DNA of 64,000 bases from Betaproteobacteria bacterium (GTDB lineage Bacteria > Pseudomonadota > Gammaproteobacteria > Burkholderiales > Rhodocyclaceae): assembly GCA_012026885.1 (NCBI GenBank), contig VEPL01000029.1:1-64000 (forward strand). The letters run 5' to 3'. This document shows positions 17,708-29,301 of this stretch, piece by piece. The notes beneath the pieces were generated by a model. It saw nothing but the letters and a program-made list of their open reading frames with translations, did no database searches and was not told the origin of the DNA. The position numbers and the translations under genes were made by a program. How positions within the stretch are numbered: the first letter of the stretch is position 1; each line of letters starts with the position of its first letter.

Positions 17708-19507
17708 ATGCGTACCCATTATTGCGGACAACTCAACGCCACCCTCGACGGTCAGGTCGTCACCCTGTGCGGCTGGGCCCACCGTCGCCGCGACCACGGC
17801 GGCGTCATCTTCATCGACCTTCGCGACCGCGAAGGCCTGGCCCAGATCGTCTGCGACCCCGATCGCGCCGAGACTTTCAGGATTGCCGAATCCGTCCGCA
17901 ACGAGTTCTGCCTGAAGATCACCGGCAAGGTCCGCCCGCGTCCGGCCGGCACCACCAACGCCAACCTCGCTTCGGGCGAGATCGAAGTGCTGTGCCACGA
18001 GATCGAGGTACTCAACCCGTCGGTTACCCCCCCGTTCCAGCTCGACGAGGAAAATCTCTCCGAGAACGTCCGGCTGACCCACCGTGTCATCGACCTGCGC
18101 CGGCCGCAGATGCAGAACAACCTGATGCTGCGCTACAAGACGGCGCGCGCTTTCCGCCGCTTCCTCGACGACAACGGCTTCATCGACGTCGAAACGCCGA
18201 TGCTCACCAAGAGCACGCCGGAGGGTGCCCGCGACTACCTGGTGCCGTCGCGTGTGCACCCGGGCCAGTTCTTTGCGCTGCCGCAATCGCCGCAACTCTT
18301 CAAGCAACTGTTGATGGTTGCCGGCTATGACCGTTACTACCAGATCACCAAGTGCTTCCGCGACGAAGACCTGCGTGCCGACCGCCAGCCGGAATTCACC
18401 CAGGTCGATATCGAGACCTCGTTCATGACCGAGGCCGAAATCACCGCGCTGATGGAACAGCTGATCCGCCGCGTCTTCAAGGAAGCCATCGACGTTGACC
18501 TGCCGGAGTTCCCGCGCATGACCTACGCCGAAGCCATGCGCCGCTTCGGCTCGGACAAACCGGACCTGCGCGTCACGCTGGAACTGGTCGACGTCGCTGA
18601 CGCCTTCAAGGATGTCGCCTTCAAGGTCTTCGCCAATATCGCCAGCAGCGAAGGCGGCCGCATCGCCGCGATGCGCATCCCGGGCGGCGCCTCGCTGACC
18701 CGAGGCGAGATCGACGAATACACCAAGTTCGTCGGCATCTACGGCGCCAAGGGCCTCGCCTACATCAAGGTCAACGACGTCACCCAGGTCAATGAGACCG
18801 GCCTGCAGTCGCCGATCGTCAAGAACCTCTCCGAAGCCTCGCTACGCACCGTGCTTGAGCGCACCGGCGCCCAGTCCGGCGACCTGATCTTCTTCGGCGC
18901 CGACAAGACCAAGATCGTTTCCGACGCCCTCGGCGCACTACGCATCAAGATTGGCCACGAAAAGGGCTACGTCACCGGCGCCAAGTGGGCACCGCTGTGG
19001 GTCATCGATTTCCCGATGTTTGAGTACGACGACGAATCCAAGCGCTGGACCGCCTGCCACCATCCTTTCACCAGCCCGAAGGACGAGCACCTCGAGTACC
19101 TCGCCACCGATCCGGGCAAGTGTCTGGCCAAGGCCTACGACCTCGCGCTCAACGGCTGGGAACTGGGCGGCGGCTCGGTGCGCATCCATCGCGCCGACGT
19201 GCAGGAGAAGGTTTTCGCCGCGCTCGCCATCGGCCCGGAAGAGCAACAGGCCAAGTTTGGCTTCCTGCTCGATGCACTGAAGTACGGCGCTCCGCCACAC
19301 GGCGGCCTGGCCTTCGGCCTCGACCGCATCGTGACCATGATGACCGGCGCCGAGTCGATCCGCGACGTGATCGCCTTCCCGAAAACCCAGCGTGCCCAGT
19401 GTCTGCTGACCGACGCCCCCTCCCCGGTGGACGAGAAGCAGTTGCGCGAACTGCACGTCCGTCTGCGCCAGAAAGTCGAAACCCAGGTCGAAGTCGCCCA
19501 GAGCTGA
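17708..19507 (+). CDS. aspS: Aspartyl-tRNA synthetase
   Basis: This class II synthetase charges tRNA-Asp. The 599-residue protein is of the large bacterial type: an N-terminal OB-fold anticodon-binding domain (about 1-105) and a catalytic domain with motif 2 ([14 protein letters not shown], about 218-231). A GAD insertion domain (about 285-420) and motif 3 (GLAFGLDRI, about 535-543) follow. Many betaproteobacterial AspRS also charge tRNA-Asn, later amidated by GatCAB; that cannot be decided here. An RNase-barstar pair follows in the same direction. Confidence 0.97.
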   Translation: MRTHYCGQLNATLDGQVVTLCGWAHRRRDHGGVIFIDLRDREGLAQIVCDPDRAETFRIAESVRNEFCLKITGKVRPRPAGTTNANLASGEIEVLCHEIEVLNPSVTPPFQLDEENLSENVRLTHRVIDLRRPQMQNNLMLRYKTARAFRRFLDDNGFIDVETPMLTKSTPEGARDYLVPSRVHPGQFFALPQSPQLFKQLLMVAGYDRYYQITKCFRDEDLRADRQPEFTQVDIETSFMTEAEITALMEQLIRRVFKEAIDVDLPEFPRMTYAEAMRRFGSDKPDLRVTLELVDVADAFKDVAFKVFANIASSEGGRIAAMRIPGGASLTRGEIDEYTKFVGIYGAKGLAYIKVNDVTQVNETGLQSPIVKNLSEASLRTVLERTGAQSGDLIFFGADKTKIVSDALGALRIKIGHEKGYVTGAKWAPLWVIDFPMFEYDDESKRWTACHHPFTSPKDEHLEYLATDPGKCLAKAYDLALNGWELGGGSVRIHRADVQEKVFAALAIGPEEQQAKFGFLLDALKYGAPPHGGLAFGLDRIVTMMTGAESIRDVIAFPKTQRAQCLLTDAPSPVDEKQLRELHVRLRQKVETQVEVAQS

Positions 19508-19513
19508 CCGCCG

Positions 19514-19870
19514 ATGGCCAATTGGCTGCGCTTCCTGATCGTCGCCTGGCTGGCGGTCGGAAGCGTACTCGGATTCGCCCGCGAGACTGCTGCGGTCGAC
19601 TGGGTCACAGCGGCAGAATTACCCGGCGAGGCGCGCACCACGCTCGCGTTGATCAAGGCAGGCGGCCCCTTCCCCTACGAGCGGGATGGCATCGTCTTCG
19701 GCAACTTCGAGAAGCGCCTGCCGCTGTACCCGCGCGGCTATTACCGCGAATACACGGTCAAGTCGCCGTGGCGCCGCGACCGTGGCCCGCGCCGCATCGT
19801 GGCCGGCCAAGGCGGCGAGTATTACTACACGGACGACCATTACCGGACTTTCCGGCGCATTCGGGAATGA
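19514..19870 (+). CDS. Secreted barnase-type ribonuclease (N1/T1/F1 family)
   Basis: The protein is a small microbial RNase that should cut single-stranded RNA after guanine. The 118-residue product has a signal peptide (about 1-27) and a mature domain of about 90 residues that follows barnase closely at its C-terminal end. Glu79 lies in GYYREYTV, Arg93/Arg94 in GPRRIV, and His109 in TDDHYRTF, matching barnase Glu73, Arg87 and His102. All catalytic residues are therefore present. It begins 6 bases after aspS and is followed 10 bases later by a barstar gene. Export plus a cytoplasmic inhibitor is the classical barnase-barstar logic. Confidence 0.88.
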   Translation: MANWLRFLIVAWLAVGSVLGFARETAAVDWVTAAELPGEARTTLALIKAGGPFPYERDGIVFGNFEKRLPLYPRGYYREYTVKSPWRRDRGPRRIVAGQGGEYYYTDDHYRTFRRIRE

Positions 19871-19880
19871 GGGCGCACGC

Positions 19881-20285
19881 ATGATGCAAGCCGTACCTGG
19901 CACCGGCACCGCCGGCCTTTTCCACGCCGGCCGCGACTGGTTCGCGGCGTCGCAGCCCGGAATCACCCGTGCTGATGTCGCCGGGCTGAAGTCGTTGCGC
20001 GGCGTCCTCCGCCGCATCGGCGACCGCCTCGGCTTTCCCGCATGGTACGGCGCCAACCTTGACGCACTGGCCGACTGCCTGTGCGACTCCGGGCTGGCCT
20101 CGGCGACAGTCCCGCTGATTGCCGTTTCCGGACTGTCTGCCCTGCGCGCTACCGACCCCGACGGTTTCACCAACCTGCTCGAGGTCCTGCACGCTGCGGC
20201 CGCCGAGCGCACCGGTGCAGGCAGGCCGCTGACCGTCGTCATCGACGTCGCAGCACCGGGCGTGCCGCCCTATCCCGGGCCATGA
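19881..20285 (+). CDS. Barstar family ribonuclease inhibitor
   Basis: Barstar is a cytoplasmic protein that plugs the active site of barnase and protects the producer. The 134-residue product has the family signature around residues 51-67 (GFPAWYGANLDALADCL), which matches the barnase-binding helix. Asp61 and Asp65 correspond to barstar Asp35 and Asp39, the latter being the residue that contacts the RNase active site. There is no signal peptide, as expected. Tandem ATGs lie at 19881 and 19884; its stop overlaps nudB as ATGA. It is the natural partner of the RNase just upstream. Confidence 0.9.
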   Translation: MMQAVPGTGTAGLFHAGRDWFAASQPGITRADVAGLKSLRGVLRRIGDRLGFPAWYGANLDALADCLCDSGLASATVPLIAVSGLSALRATDPDGFTNLLEVLHAAAAERTGAGRPLTVVIDVAAPGVPPYPGP

Positions 20286-20731
20286 GCGGCCACAAGCAGC
20301 CGGTCTCGGTCCTCGTCGTCATCCACACGCCGCAGCACGACATCCTGCTCCTTGAGCGGGCCGCACACCCGGGCTACTGGCAATCGGTGACCGGTAGTCG
20401 CGAAGGCGACGAGCCTCCCGCCGCCACCGCAGTACGCGAAGTCGCCGAGGAAACCGGCATCGCCTGCGGGGCCGACCGCCTGCGCGACTGGCGCCTGAGC
20501 AACACCTTCGAGATTTTTGCCGAGTGGCGCCACCGCTACCCGCCGGGCGTCACCTGCAACGTCGAGCATGTCTTTTCGCTCGAGCTTGCCGAACCGGTCA
20601 CGCCGCGCATCGCTCCCGACGAACACGGGGCGGCCCTCTGGCTGCCCTGGCGTGACGCGGCCGACCGCTGCTTCTCATGGACAAACCGCGACGCCATCCT
20701 CCTCCTCGCGAACCGGTTCCCGCCCACTTGA
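20282..20731 (+). CDS. nudB: Dihydroneopterin triphosphate diphosphatase
   Basis: NudB is a Nudix hydrolase that removes pyrophosphate from dihydroneopterin triphosphate in folate synthesis. The 149-residue protein has the Nudix box at about residues 39-61 (GSREGDE...AVREVAEETGI) and the YWQSVTGS segment before it that is typical of NudB. The ATG at 20282 overlaps the barstar stop. NudB after aspS is a common betaproteobacterial and gammaproteobacterial arrangement, which helps the assignment over other Nudix enzymes. Confidence 0.9.
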   Translation: MSGHKQPVSVLVVIHTPQHDILLLERAAHPGYWQSVTGSREGDEPPAATAVREVAEETGIACGADRLRDWRLSNTFEIFAEWRHRYPPGVTCNVEHVFSLELAEPVTPRIAPDEHGAALWLPWRDAADRCFSWTNRDAILLLANRFPPT

Positions 20732-20754
20732 AACCGGCTGCGCTCCACCCATAT
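20727..20754 (+). promoter_or_regulatory. Sigma-32 heat-shock promoter of the Hsp20 gene
   Basis: CTTGAAA is followed after 14 bases by CCCATAT, matching the known sigma-32 (RpoH) consensus CTTGAAA - CCCATnT. The -35 element overlaps the nudB stop codon. The small heat-shock gene starts about 40 bases downstream, so the placement is right. Confidence 0.8.
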
Positions 20755-20793
20755 GAGGGTTGCAACCAACCCCGTTATCCGAGGAGACCCAGC

Positions 20794-22189
<1,396 letters not shown>

Positions 22190-22213
22190 CTCTGGCCGGC
22201 CACCGCCTAAGCC

Positions 22214-22238
22214 AAAGCCCGCGGCAGCGGGCTTTTTT
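22214..22238 (+). terminator. Terminator after argB
   Basis: A 9-bp stem AAAGCCCGC/GCGGGCTTT with a GGCA loop ends in six Ts. Confidence 0.9.
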
Positions 22239-22253
22239 CATCGGCGCCCCGCA

Positions 22254-22892
22254 ATGAAGAACCCTGTCTGGCTGTTCGACCTCGACAACACGCTGCACGA
22301 TGCGACGCCGCACATCTTCCCGCACATCAACCGCTCGATGCGCGAATACATCGAGCGCCAACTTGGCGTCGACGAGGACGAGGCCACCCGATTGCGCCAG
22401 GACTACTGGTTGCGCTACGGCGCCACCCTGCTCGGCCTGATCCGCCACCACGGCACCGACCCCCGCCACTTTCTGCGCGAAACCCATCATTTTCCCCAAC
22501 TCAATCGCATGGTGGTGTTCCACAAGCCGGTGCTCAATGCCCTGCACCGCCTGCCCGGGCGCAAGATCATCTTTTCCAACGCGCCGCGCCACTATGTCGA
22601 GGCCATCCTCGCCCTTACCGGGCTCGCCCCACATTTCGACGCCATCTACGCCGTCGAGAACCTGCGTTTCCAGCCCAAGCCGATGCCGGCCGGGTTCCGC
22701 GCCCTGCTCGCGGCGGAGCGCCTCGACCCGCGGCGCTGCATCATGGTCGAGGACACCCTGGCCAACCTCGTGGCCGCCAAGAAAATGGGCATGAAGACGG
22801 TGTGGGTGAGCGCCGGCTTACGTCGCTCGCCGCACGTGGACGTGAAGGTCGCCACCGTCCTCGAACTGCCGCGCCGCTGCGGTCGACTATAA
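22254..22892 (+). CDS. HAD-superfamily pyrimidine 5'-nucleotidase
   Basis: This family (yeast Sdt1/SSM1-like) dephosphorylates pyrimidine nucleotides or other phosphometabolites. The 212-residue protein has all HAD motifs: motif I FDLDNTLHD with Asp9 and Asp11, motif II FSNAP near residue 107, a Lys in QPKPMP near 143, and motif IV VEDTLANL near 165. The helical cap is small. It lies between argB and slmA in the same direction. A TATAAT box that overlaps its stop codon (22888-22893) probably drives slmA. Confidence 0.88.
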   Translation: MKNPVWLFDLDNTLHDATPHIFPHINRSMREYIERQLGVDEDEATRLRQDYWLRYGATLLGLIRHHGTDPRHFLRETHHFPQLNRMVVFHKPVLNALHRLPGRKIIFSNAPRHYVEAILALTGLAPHFDAIYAVENLRFQPKPMPAGFRALLAAERLDPRRCIMVEDTLANLVAAKKMGMKTVWVSAGLRRSPHVDVKVATVLELPRRCGRL

Positions 22893-22932
22893 TTTTTTGC
22901 CGAATTCCACAAAGAAGAGGGGAGAAGAGACC

Positions 22933-23544
22933 ATGGCCACCAAACCGGGCGAGCGCCGCCTGCAGATCCTGCAGACACTGGCCGAGATGCTGGAAACACC
23001 GAAGGGCGAGAAGATCACCACCGCCGCCTTGGCCACTCGCCTCGATTGTTCCGAGGCCGCCCTCTACCGCCACTTCGCGAGCAAGGCCCAGATGTTCGAG
23101 GGACTCATCGAGTTCATCGAACAAAGCCTGTTCGGCGTCATCAACCAGATCACTTCCGAGGAGAGCGACGGCATCCGCCAGCTCGAGCTCATCCTCGGCC
23201 TGCTGCTCCGCTTCGCCCAGAAAAACCGCGGCATGACCCGCGTCCTCATCGGCGACGCCCTCGTCGGCGAGAACGAGCGCCTGCAGGCGCGCATCAATGC
23301 GCTCCTCGACAAGGTCGAAGCAGCGCTCAAGCAAGCCCTGCGCATCGCGGCAACGCAGCAGGACTTCAAGCCCGATGCCGACTTCGGCGCACTCGCCAAC
23401 CTGCTGCGCTGCTACGTCGTCGGCCGCTGGGAGCAGTACGCGCGCAGCGGCTTCGCCCGTGAGCCGCTGGCCCAGTGGCCGCAACAATGGCCAATGCTCG
23501 GGTGCGCGGGCTTGGCGCAAGCGTCCCCGGGGGGGGGCTGTTAA
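22933..23544 (+). CDS. slmA: Nucleoid occlusion factor SlmA (TetR family)
   Basis: SlmA binds sites on the chromosome and blocks FtsZ ring assembly over the nucleoid. The 203-residue protein has an N-terminal TetR-type helix-turn-helix (TAALATRLDCSEAALYRHFASKAQMFEGL, about residues 36-64) and the SlmA-type ligand domain. The ATG at 22933 has GAGGGGAG upstream; a TTG at 22897 would add 12 residues. The last residues are odd: a run of nine Gs (23529-23537) encodes Pro-Gly-Gly-Gly-Cys just before the stop, so the extreme C-terminus may be altered by slippage or a sequencing error. Confidence 0.9.
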   Translation: MATKPGERRLQILQTLAEMLETPKGEKITTAALATRLDCSEAALYRHFASKAQMFEGLIEFIEQSLFGVINQITSEESDGIRQLELILGLLLRFAQKNRGMTRVLIGDALVGENERLQARINALLDKVEAALKQALRIAATQQDFKPDADFGALANLLRCYVVGRWEQYARSGFAREPLAQWPQQWPMLGCAGLAQASPGGGC

Positions 23545-23548
23545 CGCC

Positions 23549-23569
23549 GGGGCGGCCGGTGGCCGCCCC
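23549..23569. terminator. GC hairpin between slmA and hemB
   Basis: A 9-bp stem GGGGCGGCC/GGCCGCCCC with a GGT loop lies between convergent genes. Neither side has a T run, so termination here would be weak or Rho-assisted. Confidence 0.45.
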
Positions 23570-23584
23570 GCGCGATGCCGCAGC

Positions 23585-24652
<1,068 letters not shown>

Positions 24653-24679
24653 CTATGGGGCAGATAGCACGCGCTGTCT

Positions 24680-24765
24680 CCCGCTTTACCTCCCTGAGCG
24701 GGCGCCTTGACCACGTTGAGGCATTTTGGCCCCCGGACCCCCCTTATCCGGGGGCCTTTTGTTTT
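24680..24765 (+). ncRNA. Candidate 3' part of a small RNA ending in a strong terminator
   Basis: On the plus strand, where no gene is present, a hairpin CCCGCT/AGCGGG (24680-24702) exposes a loop containing ACCTCCCTG. It is followed by a 10-bp intrinsic terminator (GGCCCCCGGA/TCCGGGGGCC, 24728-24756) with TTTTGTTTT. The terminator works only on this strand. The 5' end and promoter are not clear; a start between about 24600 and 24670 is possible. It is antisense to the engB 3' end. An sRNA with a CCUCC anti-Shine-Dalgarno loop is the inference. Confidence 0.4.
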
Positions 24766-25381
24766 CTGGCGCGTCCCCCGGCACGTCCAGGCCAAGCCAA
24801 CCGGCGATGACTCCCTCGGCTTCCTCGACCCCGGTCTTCTTCAGGCTGGAAAACAGCTGCACCGAATACGATCCCTCGCCCCAGGTCGCCAGTTCCCCCT
24901 TGACCGCCCGCAACACCTTGGTTTGCTCCTGCCGGCTTAGCTTGTCGGCCTTCGACAGGAGAATGTGAATCGGCCGCCCGGTCGGCCGGAACCAGTCGAT
25001 CAGGCGCCGGTCGAGGTCGGTCAGAGGCCGCCGGCAATCCATGATCACGACGAGGCCGGCCAGCGGCGTGCGCTGGCTCAGGTAGGGGCCGATCAGCCCC
25101 TCCCATTGCGCCCGGATGCTTTCCGGCGCCTTGGCATAGCCATAGCCTGGCAGATCGACGAAATAGCGCCCCTCGGCCAGCGTGAAGTAATTCAGGTGCT
25201 GCGTTCGCCCCGGTGTCTTGCTGACGAAGGCGAGCCTGACACGCCCGGCGAGGGTATTGATCGCCGAGGATTTGCCGGCGTTCGAGCGACCGGCGAAGGC
25301 CACCTCGCGCACCGCGTCGGCCGGGAGATCGCGCAGGTTGGCGACGGTGGTATGGAAAACCGCCTTCTGGAACAGGGGCAT
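24686..25381 (-). CDS. engB: Ribosome biogenesis GTPase EngB (YihA/YsxC)
   Basis: EngB is an essential GTPase for late 50S assembly. The 231-residue protein has G1 GRSNAGKSS at 31-39, the G3 DLPGYGYA and the G4 SKADK motif. The ATG at 25381 ([12 protein letters not shown]) gives the family's normal N-terminus; the longer open frame overlaps the cytochrome c4 gene on the other strand. The last 25 or so residues (rich in Pro, Lys, Gly and Arg) are an unusual tail, encoded across a plus-strand terminator hairpin. The divergent cytochrome c4 neighbour is a conserved proteobacterial arrangement. Confidence 0.94.
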   Translation of the reverse strand: MPLFQKAVFHTTVANLRDLPADAVREVAFAGRSNAGKSSAINTLAGRVRLAFVSKTPGRTQHLNYFTLAEGRYFVDLPGYGYAKAPESIRAQWEGLIGPYLSQRTPLAGLVVIMDCRRPLTDLDRRLIDWFRPTGRPIHILLSKADKLSRQEQTKVLRAVKGELATWGEGSYSVQLFSSLKKTGVEEAEGVIAGWLGLDVPGDAPENKRPPDKGGPGAKMPQRGQGARSGR

Positions 25382-25487
25382 GAAAAACCGTAGGTGAATG
25401 CCTAGGAAAGGCGGAACTGATATAGAATAGCAGGTTTGAAACTTCCGTTCCGGCCAAAGCGCCGTCCTGCGCACTAGGAGTTCGAAA

Positions 25488-26123
25488 ATGATCCGTACCG
25501 CGGCAATCGCGATTCTTCTTGCCACCACCCTCACGGCCCAAGCCGCCGACCCCGCACCCGCCAAGGGCGACCCCGCCAAGGGCAAGGCTATTGCAGAGAC
25601 GGTTTGTGGCGCCTGCCACGGCCCGGATGGCAACAGCCCGGCGCCGGTAAATCCGCAGCTGGCTGGCCAGATCGAGGAATACATCTACAAGCAACTCAAG
25701 GACTTCAAGGGCGCCGACGGTAAACCGGCTGCGCGCATGAACCCGATCATGGCCGGCATGGCAGCCCCCCTGACCGACGCGGACATGCGCAATCTCGCCG
25801 CCTGGTTCGCGGGCCAGAAGGCCAAGCCGTCTGCTGCCAAGGACGAGTCGCAGATCGCGTTGGGCCAGAAGATCTGGCGCCAGGGCGACTTCAAGAAGGG
25901 CATTCCCGCCTGTGCCGGTTGCCACGGCCCCGCCGGTGCCGGCATGCCCGCACAGTATCCCAAGCTGGCGGGCCAGTTCGCTGAATACACCGAGGCCCAG
26001 CTGAAGGCCTTCCGCGTCGGCGAGCGCGCCAACGACCCGGAAAAGATGATGCGCATGATCGCCGGCAAGCTGTCCGATGCGGAGATCAAGGCCGTCTCCG
26101 ACTACGCGGCCGGCTTGCGCTAG
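25488..26123 (+). CDS. Diheme cytochrome c4
   Basis: Cytochrome c4 carries electrons in the periplasm, in many species to the cbb3-type oxidase. The 211-residue protein has a signal peptide (cut near AQA-ADP, residue 20) and two similar halves, each with a heme site: CGACH at 40-44 and CAGCH at 142-146. Distal methionines are expected in MNPIMAGM and MMRMIAG. Length is typical. It is single-gene, divergent from engB and ended by a terminator. Confidence 0.94.
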   Translation: MIRTAAIAILLATTLTAQAADPAPAKGDPAKGKAIAETVCGACHGPDGNSPAPVNPQLAGQIEEYIYKQLKDFKGADGKPAARMNPIMAGMAAPLTDADMRNLAAWFAGQKAKPSAAKDESQIALGQKIWRQGDFKKGIPACAGCHGPAGAGMPAQYPKLAGQFAEYTEAQLKAFRVGERANDPEKMMRMIAGKLSDAEIKAVSDYAAGLR

Positions 26124-26142
26124 GCGCCGACAGCACGATACG

Positions 26143-26174
26143 AAAGGCAGCCCCTGCGGCTGCCTTTTTCTTTT
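26143..26174 (+). terminator. Terminator after cytochrome c4
   Basis: A 10-bp stem AAAGGCAGCC/GGCTGCCTTT with a CCTGC loop is followed by TTTTTCTTTT. Confidence 0.9.
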
Positions 26175-26247
26175 CCGCCACTTGGCAGCGTGCATCGGGC
26201 AGACTAGACTGCTCGGCACAAGAAGCCTTCCCGCCCAGGAGACCGAC

Positions 26248-26679
26248 ATGAAGACCCTCAAGCAACTGCTCGCCGCCAAGACCAAGCCGCTCGCCGTCGT
26301 CGCGCCGACCGACTCCGTCTTCCACGCGCTGACGCTGATGGCCCAGCACGATGTCGGCGCCCTGCTCGTCCTCGAGGGCGAACAACTGGTCGGCATCTTT
26401 TCCGAGCGCGACTATGCCCGCAAGATCATCCTGCACGGCAAGAGCTCGAAGGAAACCCTGGTGCGCGAGATCATGAGCGACAAGGTCGCCTACGTGACCC
26501 CGACCGCCACCATCGACGAATGCATGGCGCTGATGACCGATAAGCACTTCCGCCACCTGCCGGTGCTCGCCGAGGACGGCACGGTCGTCGGCATGGTGTC
26601 GATCGGTGATATGGTCAAGGAAACGATCTGCAACCAGCAGTTCCTGATCAGCGAACTCGAGCGTTACATCGCCGGCTGA
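26248..26679 (+). CDS. Tandem CBS-domain protein
   Basis: The protein is made only of two CBS domains, which in known proteins bind adenine nucleotides and sense energy charge or stress. The 143-residue product has CBS1 at about 5-65 ([19 protein letters not shown]) and CBS2 at about 75-130 ([24 protein letters not shown]). A closing helix follows. The ATG at 26248 has AGGAG 6 bases upstream, and terminators flank the gene, so it is expressed alone. Its partner is unknown. Confidence 0.9.
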   Translation: MKTLKQLLAAKTKPLAVVAPTDSVFHALTLMAQHDVGALLVLEGEQLVGIFSERDYARKIILHGKSSKETLVREIMSDKVAYVTPTATIDECMALMTDKHFRHLPVLAEDGTVVGMVSIGDMVKETICNQQFLISELERYIAG

Positions 26680-26702
26680 ACCGGCTCTCGTTCGCTGCTG
26701 CG

Positions 26703-26727
26703 ACGCCCGCCGAGAGCGGGCGTTTTT
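26703..26727 (+). terminator. Terminator after the CBS protein
   Basis: An 8-bp stem ACGCCCGC/GCGGGCGT with a CGAGA loop is followed by five Ts. Confidence 0.88.
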
Positions 26728-26792
26728 CTGGGTTCGTGCGTAAGAATTCGGCGGAACGCACGACCAATGATCAGGTCCCATTCGAGAACGCC

Positions 26793-27734
26793 ATGCCCAC
26801 ATTCCGCCCGCCGCCAATCGCCCCGTCGGAAATCACCCCGCCGGAAGTCCACGCCGCCCGCCGCCGTTTCTCGGCCGGGATGGCGCTCGGCCTGCTTGGC
26901 GCCGCCCTGCCGGCCGTGGCCAACCAGGAGACGCGGCGCCGTTTCGATGCGGTCATCCCCGGCCGCTATCCGCCCCTGGAAGACAAGCCGACGTCCTACA
27001 AGGACGTCACCACCTACGGCAATTTCTACGAGTTCGGGCCCGACAAGGACAGCCCGGTCCGCAATGCGCATCGCCTGCGCGTCCGGCCGTGGACAGTAGC
27101 GGTGGAGGGCGAAGTGAAGACACCGCGCATCTTCGACATCGAGGACATCCTGCGCTGGGCGCCGCTCGAGGAACGCATCTACCGCTTCCGCTGCGTCGAG
27201 GGCTGGAGCGCGATCATCCCCTGGGTCGGTTTCCCGCTGGCCGAACTGATCCGGCGCAGCGAGCCGACCGGAAATGCCAGGTTCGTCGAGTTCTGGACAC
27301 TGGCCGACCCCGAGCAAATGCCGTATGTCCGGGTGCCTTTCCTCGACTGGCCATACATCGAGGCCTTGCGCATCGATGAAGCGATGCATCCGCTCGCCCT
27401 GCTTGCCGTCGGCATGTACGGCGAACACATGCCCAAGCAGAACGGCGCCCCGCTGCGTGTCGTCGTTCCGTGGAAATACGGCTTCAAGGGCGCCAAGTCG
27501 ATCGTCAAGGTCCGTTTCGTCGAGCAGCAACCGCCTACCGTGTGGACCAAGGCAGCTCCGGACGAGTATGGCTTCTACTCCAACGTGAATCCCGACGTGC
27601 CGCACAAGCGCTGGAGCCAGAGCCACGAGCGCCGGCTGGGCGAGTTCTTCAAGCGCAAGACCCTGCCGTTCAACGGCTACGCCGACCAGGTCGCCTCGCT
27701 GTACGCCGGGATGGACCTGCGCCGGAATTTCTGA
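26793..27734 (+). CDS. msrP: Protein-methionine-sulfoxide reductase catalytic subunit MsrP
   Basis: MsrP is a periplasmic molybdopterin enzyme that repairs oxidised methionines in envelope proteins. The 313-residue protein has a twin-arginine signal (Arg23-Arg25 then FSAG, with a hydrophobic segment to about 43). It also has the oxidoreductase molybdopterin fold, with Cys134 in [10 protein letters not shown] as the molybdenum ligand. The ATG at 26793 is chosen over an upstream GTG at 26736 because it places the Tat motif at the usual distance. It abuts msrQ with no gap. MsrPQ is the full standard pair. Confidence 0.95.
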   Translation: MPTFRPPPIAPSEITPPEVHAARRRFSAGMALGLLGAALPAVANQETRRRFDAVIPGRYPPLEDKPTSYKDVTTYGNFYEFGPDKDSPVRNAHRLRVRPWTVAVEGEVKTPRIFDIEDILRWAPLEERIYRFRCVEGWSAIIPWVGFPLAELIRRSEPTGNARFVEFWTLADPEQMPYVRVPFLDWPYIEALRIDEAMHPLALLAVGMYGEHMPKQNGAPLRVVVPWKYGFKGAKSIVKVRFVEQQPPTVWTKAAPDEYGFYSNVNPDVPHKRWSQSHERRLGEFFKRKTLPFNGYADQVASLYAGMDLRRNF

Positions 27735-28406
27735 ATGACCGCTCCGGCCCGCTCCGCACCGCCCATCAGGTGGATCAAGGGTGCACTCTTCGTCCTCTGC
27801 CTGCTGCCTGCCGGGCGCCTCGCATGGGCGGCTGCCACCGGTGACTTCGGCCCCAACCCGGTCGAATTCGTCCAGCGCTGGACGGGAACGTGGACCTTCA
27901 ACATGCTGCTGATCACCCTCTGCGTGACGCCGCTGCGCGTTATCACCGGCCAACCGTGGCTAGCCCGGCTGCGCCGCATGCTCGGCCTGTTCGCCTTCTT
28001 CTATGGCGTGCTGCACTTCCTGTCCTTCATCGGCTTCGACCATGCTTTCGCGGTCGACGACATTGCGCGCGACATTCTCAAGCGCCCCTTCATCACCATC
28101 GGATTCGCCGCCTTCGTCCTGCTTATCCCGCTGGCCCTGACCTCCAACCAGTGGGCCATCCGCCGCCTCGGCGGTCGCCGCTGGCAGGAGCTGCACCGCA
28201 GCGTGTACCTGATCGGGATTCTGGCCGCCGTCCATTACTTCTGGCTGGTCAAGGCAACGGCCCTGATGTGGCCGCTCGCCTATTCCATCATCCTCGCCCT
28301 CCTGCTCGCCTGGCGCGTCCGCGAGCGCCGGCGCAAGGGGTTGGTCGCGCCGCCAGCCCCCGGAGCGATCGTCAAGCCGGTGCGCTTCATGCCGCGCAAG
28401 CCGTGA
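27735..28406 (+). CDS. msrQ: Heme-binding membrane subunit MsrQ
   Basis: MsrQ is the membrane b-heme protein that passes electrons from quinol or flavin reductase to MsrP. The 223-residue protein has six hydrophobic helices in the ferric-reductase-like fold, with conserved histidines in GVLHFLSF, ELHRSVYL and AAVHYFW. The ATG follows the msrP stop directly. Length and order are standard for YedZ/MsrQ. Confidence 0.95.
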   Translation: MTAPARSAPPIRWIKGALFVLCLLPAGRLAWAAATGDFGPNPVEFVQRWTGTWTFNMLLITLCVTPLRVITGQPWLARLRRMLGLFAFFYGVLHFLSFIGFDHAFAVDDIARDILKRPFITIGFAAFVLLIPLALTSNQWAIRRLGGRRWQELHRSVYLIGILAAVHYFWLVKATALMWPLAYSIILALLLAWRVRERRRKGLVAPPAPGAIVKPVRFMPRKP

Positions 28407-28407
28407 G

Positions 28408-29301
28408 CTAGCGGCGGCGCAACCCGTCGAGACTGACGATCGCCGCACCGTCGGCGGTCTTCTTCGGCGCGGCCTTCCAGGCATGTCCATACACAACCTC
28501 GAAGGTCGCCGGCAGTTTGCCGTCGCGCGCCATTCCCTCATAGGCGGCGCGAGCTCGCTGCCAGACCCCCCGCCCGGTCAGGCCATGGCGGCGGGCATGC
28601 ATCGCGCAGGCCGAACCAGCCGACCGCAGTTCGGCGAGCATGTCGTCGAACCCGGCGTAGGTCAGGGTCAACGTCTCCATATCCATCACCGGATCGGCGA
28701 AGCCGCTGGCGACGAGCATGTCGCCGAGATCGTGCATGTCCGCGAAGCGCTGGGTGTGGGCATAACCGTCGGAGAAGGCAGCGCGCAATTCCTTGAGGGT
28801 ATCGGGACCCAGCGTCGAGAACATGAAGAGGCCGCCGGTTTCCAGCACGCGATGGGCCTCGACGAGCGCCGGCAGCGGATCGTCCAGCCAGTGCAGGAGC
28901 AGGTTCGACCAGACGAGCGCGGTCGACCCCGATTTCAGCGGCAAATTCGTTGCATCGCCCGCCACGCGCTGCATCGTCGCGCCGCGCGCGAGCCCGAGCC
29001 AGCGCTGCCAGCCGGGAATCGGAACATGCCCCGCAGCCAGCATGGCCGGCGCTCCGTCCACCCCGACGATCTGCGCCTGCGGATAGCGCGCCGCCAGACC
29101 GGCGTGGCTGCCGCCCCGGCTGCAGCCAAGGTCGACGATCCGCAGCGGATCGATCTTCACGAAATCGAGGCGCTCCTGCATGCGCCGGTCGATCTCGCGG
29201 GCGAAGAAGTCGCCTTGCGGGTAATCCGGCGCGATGCGGGCGAAACGCCGGGCGACCTGCGCCCGGTCGACAAAACCGGCCGGCAGCCCGTTTGCGCTCA
29301 A
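28408..29301 (-). CDS. bioC: Malonyl-ACP O-methyltransferase BioC
   Basis: BioC methylates malonyl-ACP so that it can enter fatty acid synthesis as the disguised biotin precursor. From a TTG at 29301 the product has 297 residues, with the SAM motif I as [10 protein letters not shown] (about 65-74), a [10 protein letters not shown] motif II and an [14 protein letters not shown] motif IV region. No ATG lies early; the TTG overlaps the bioB stop as TTGA, like coq7 in this window, but its ribosome site is weak, so the start is tentative. It is second in the bioB-bioC operon; bioF, bioA and bioD must lie elsewhere. Confidence 0.88.
   Translation of the reverse strand: MSANGLPAGFVDRAQVARRFARIAPDYPQGDFFAREIDRRMQERLDFVKIDPLRIVDLGCSRGGSHAGLAARYPQAQIVGVDGAPAMLAAGHVPIPGWQRWLGLARGATMQRVAGDATNLPLKSGSTALVWSNLLLHWLDDPLPALVEAHRVLETGGLFMFSTLGPDTLKELRAAFSDGYAHTQRFADMHDLGDMLVASGFADPVMDMETLTLTYAGFDDMLAELRSAGSACAMHARRHGLTGRGVWQRARAAYEGMARDGKLPATFEVVYGHAWKAAPKKTADGAAIVSLDGLRRR

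Noticed and set aside
24744..26396. 550-codon minus-strand frame over engB and cytochrome c4
   Set aside because: It runs in the wrong phase of engB and antisense to cytochrome c4, both of which are certain.
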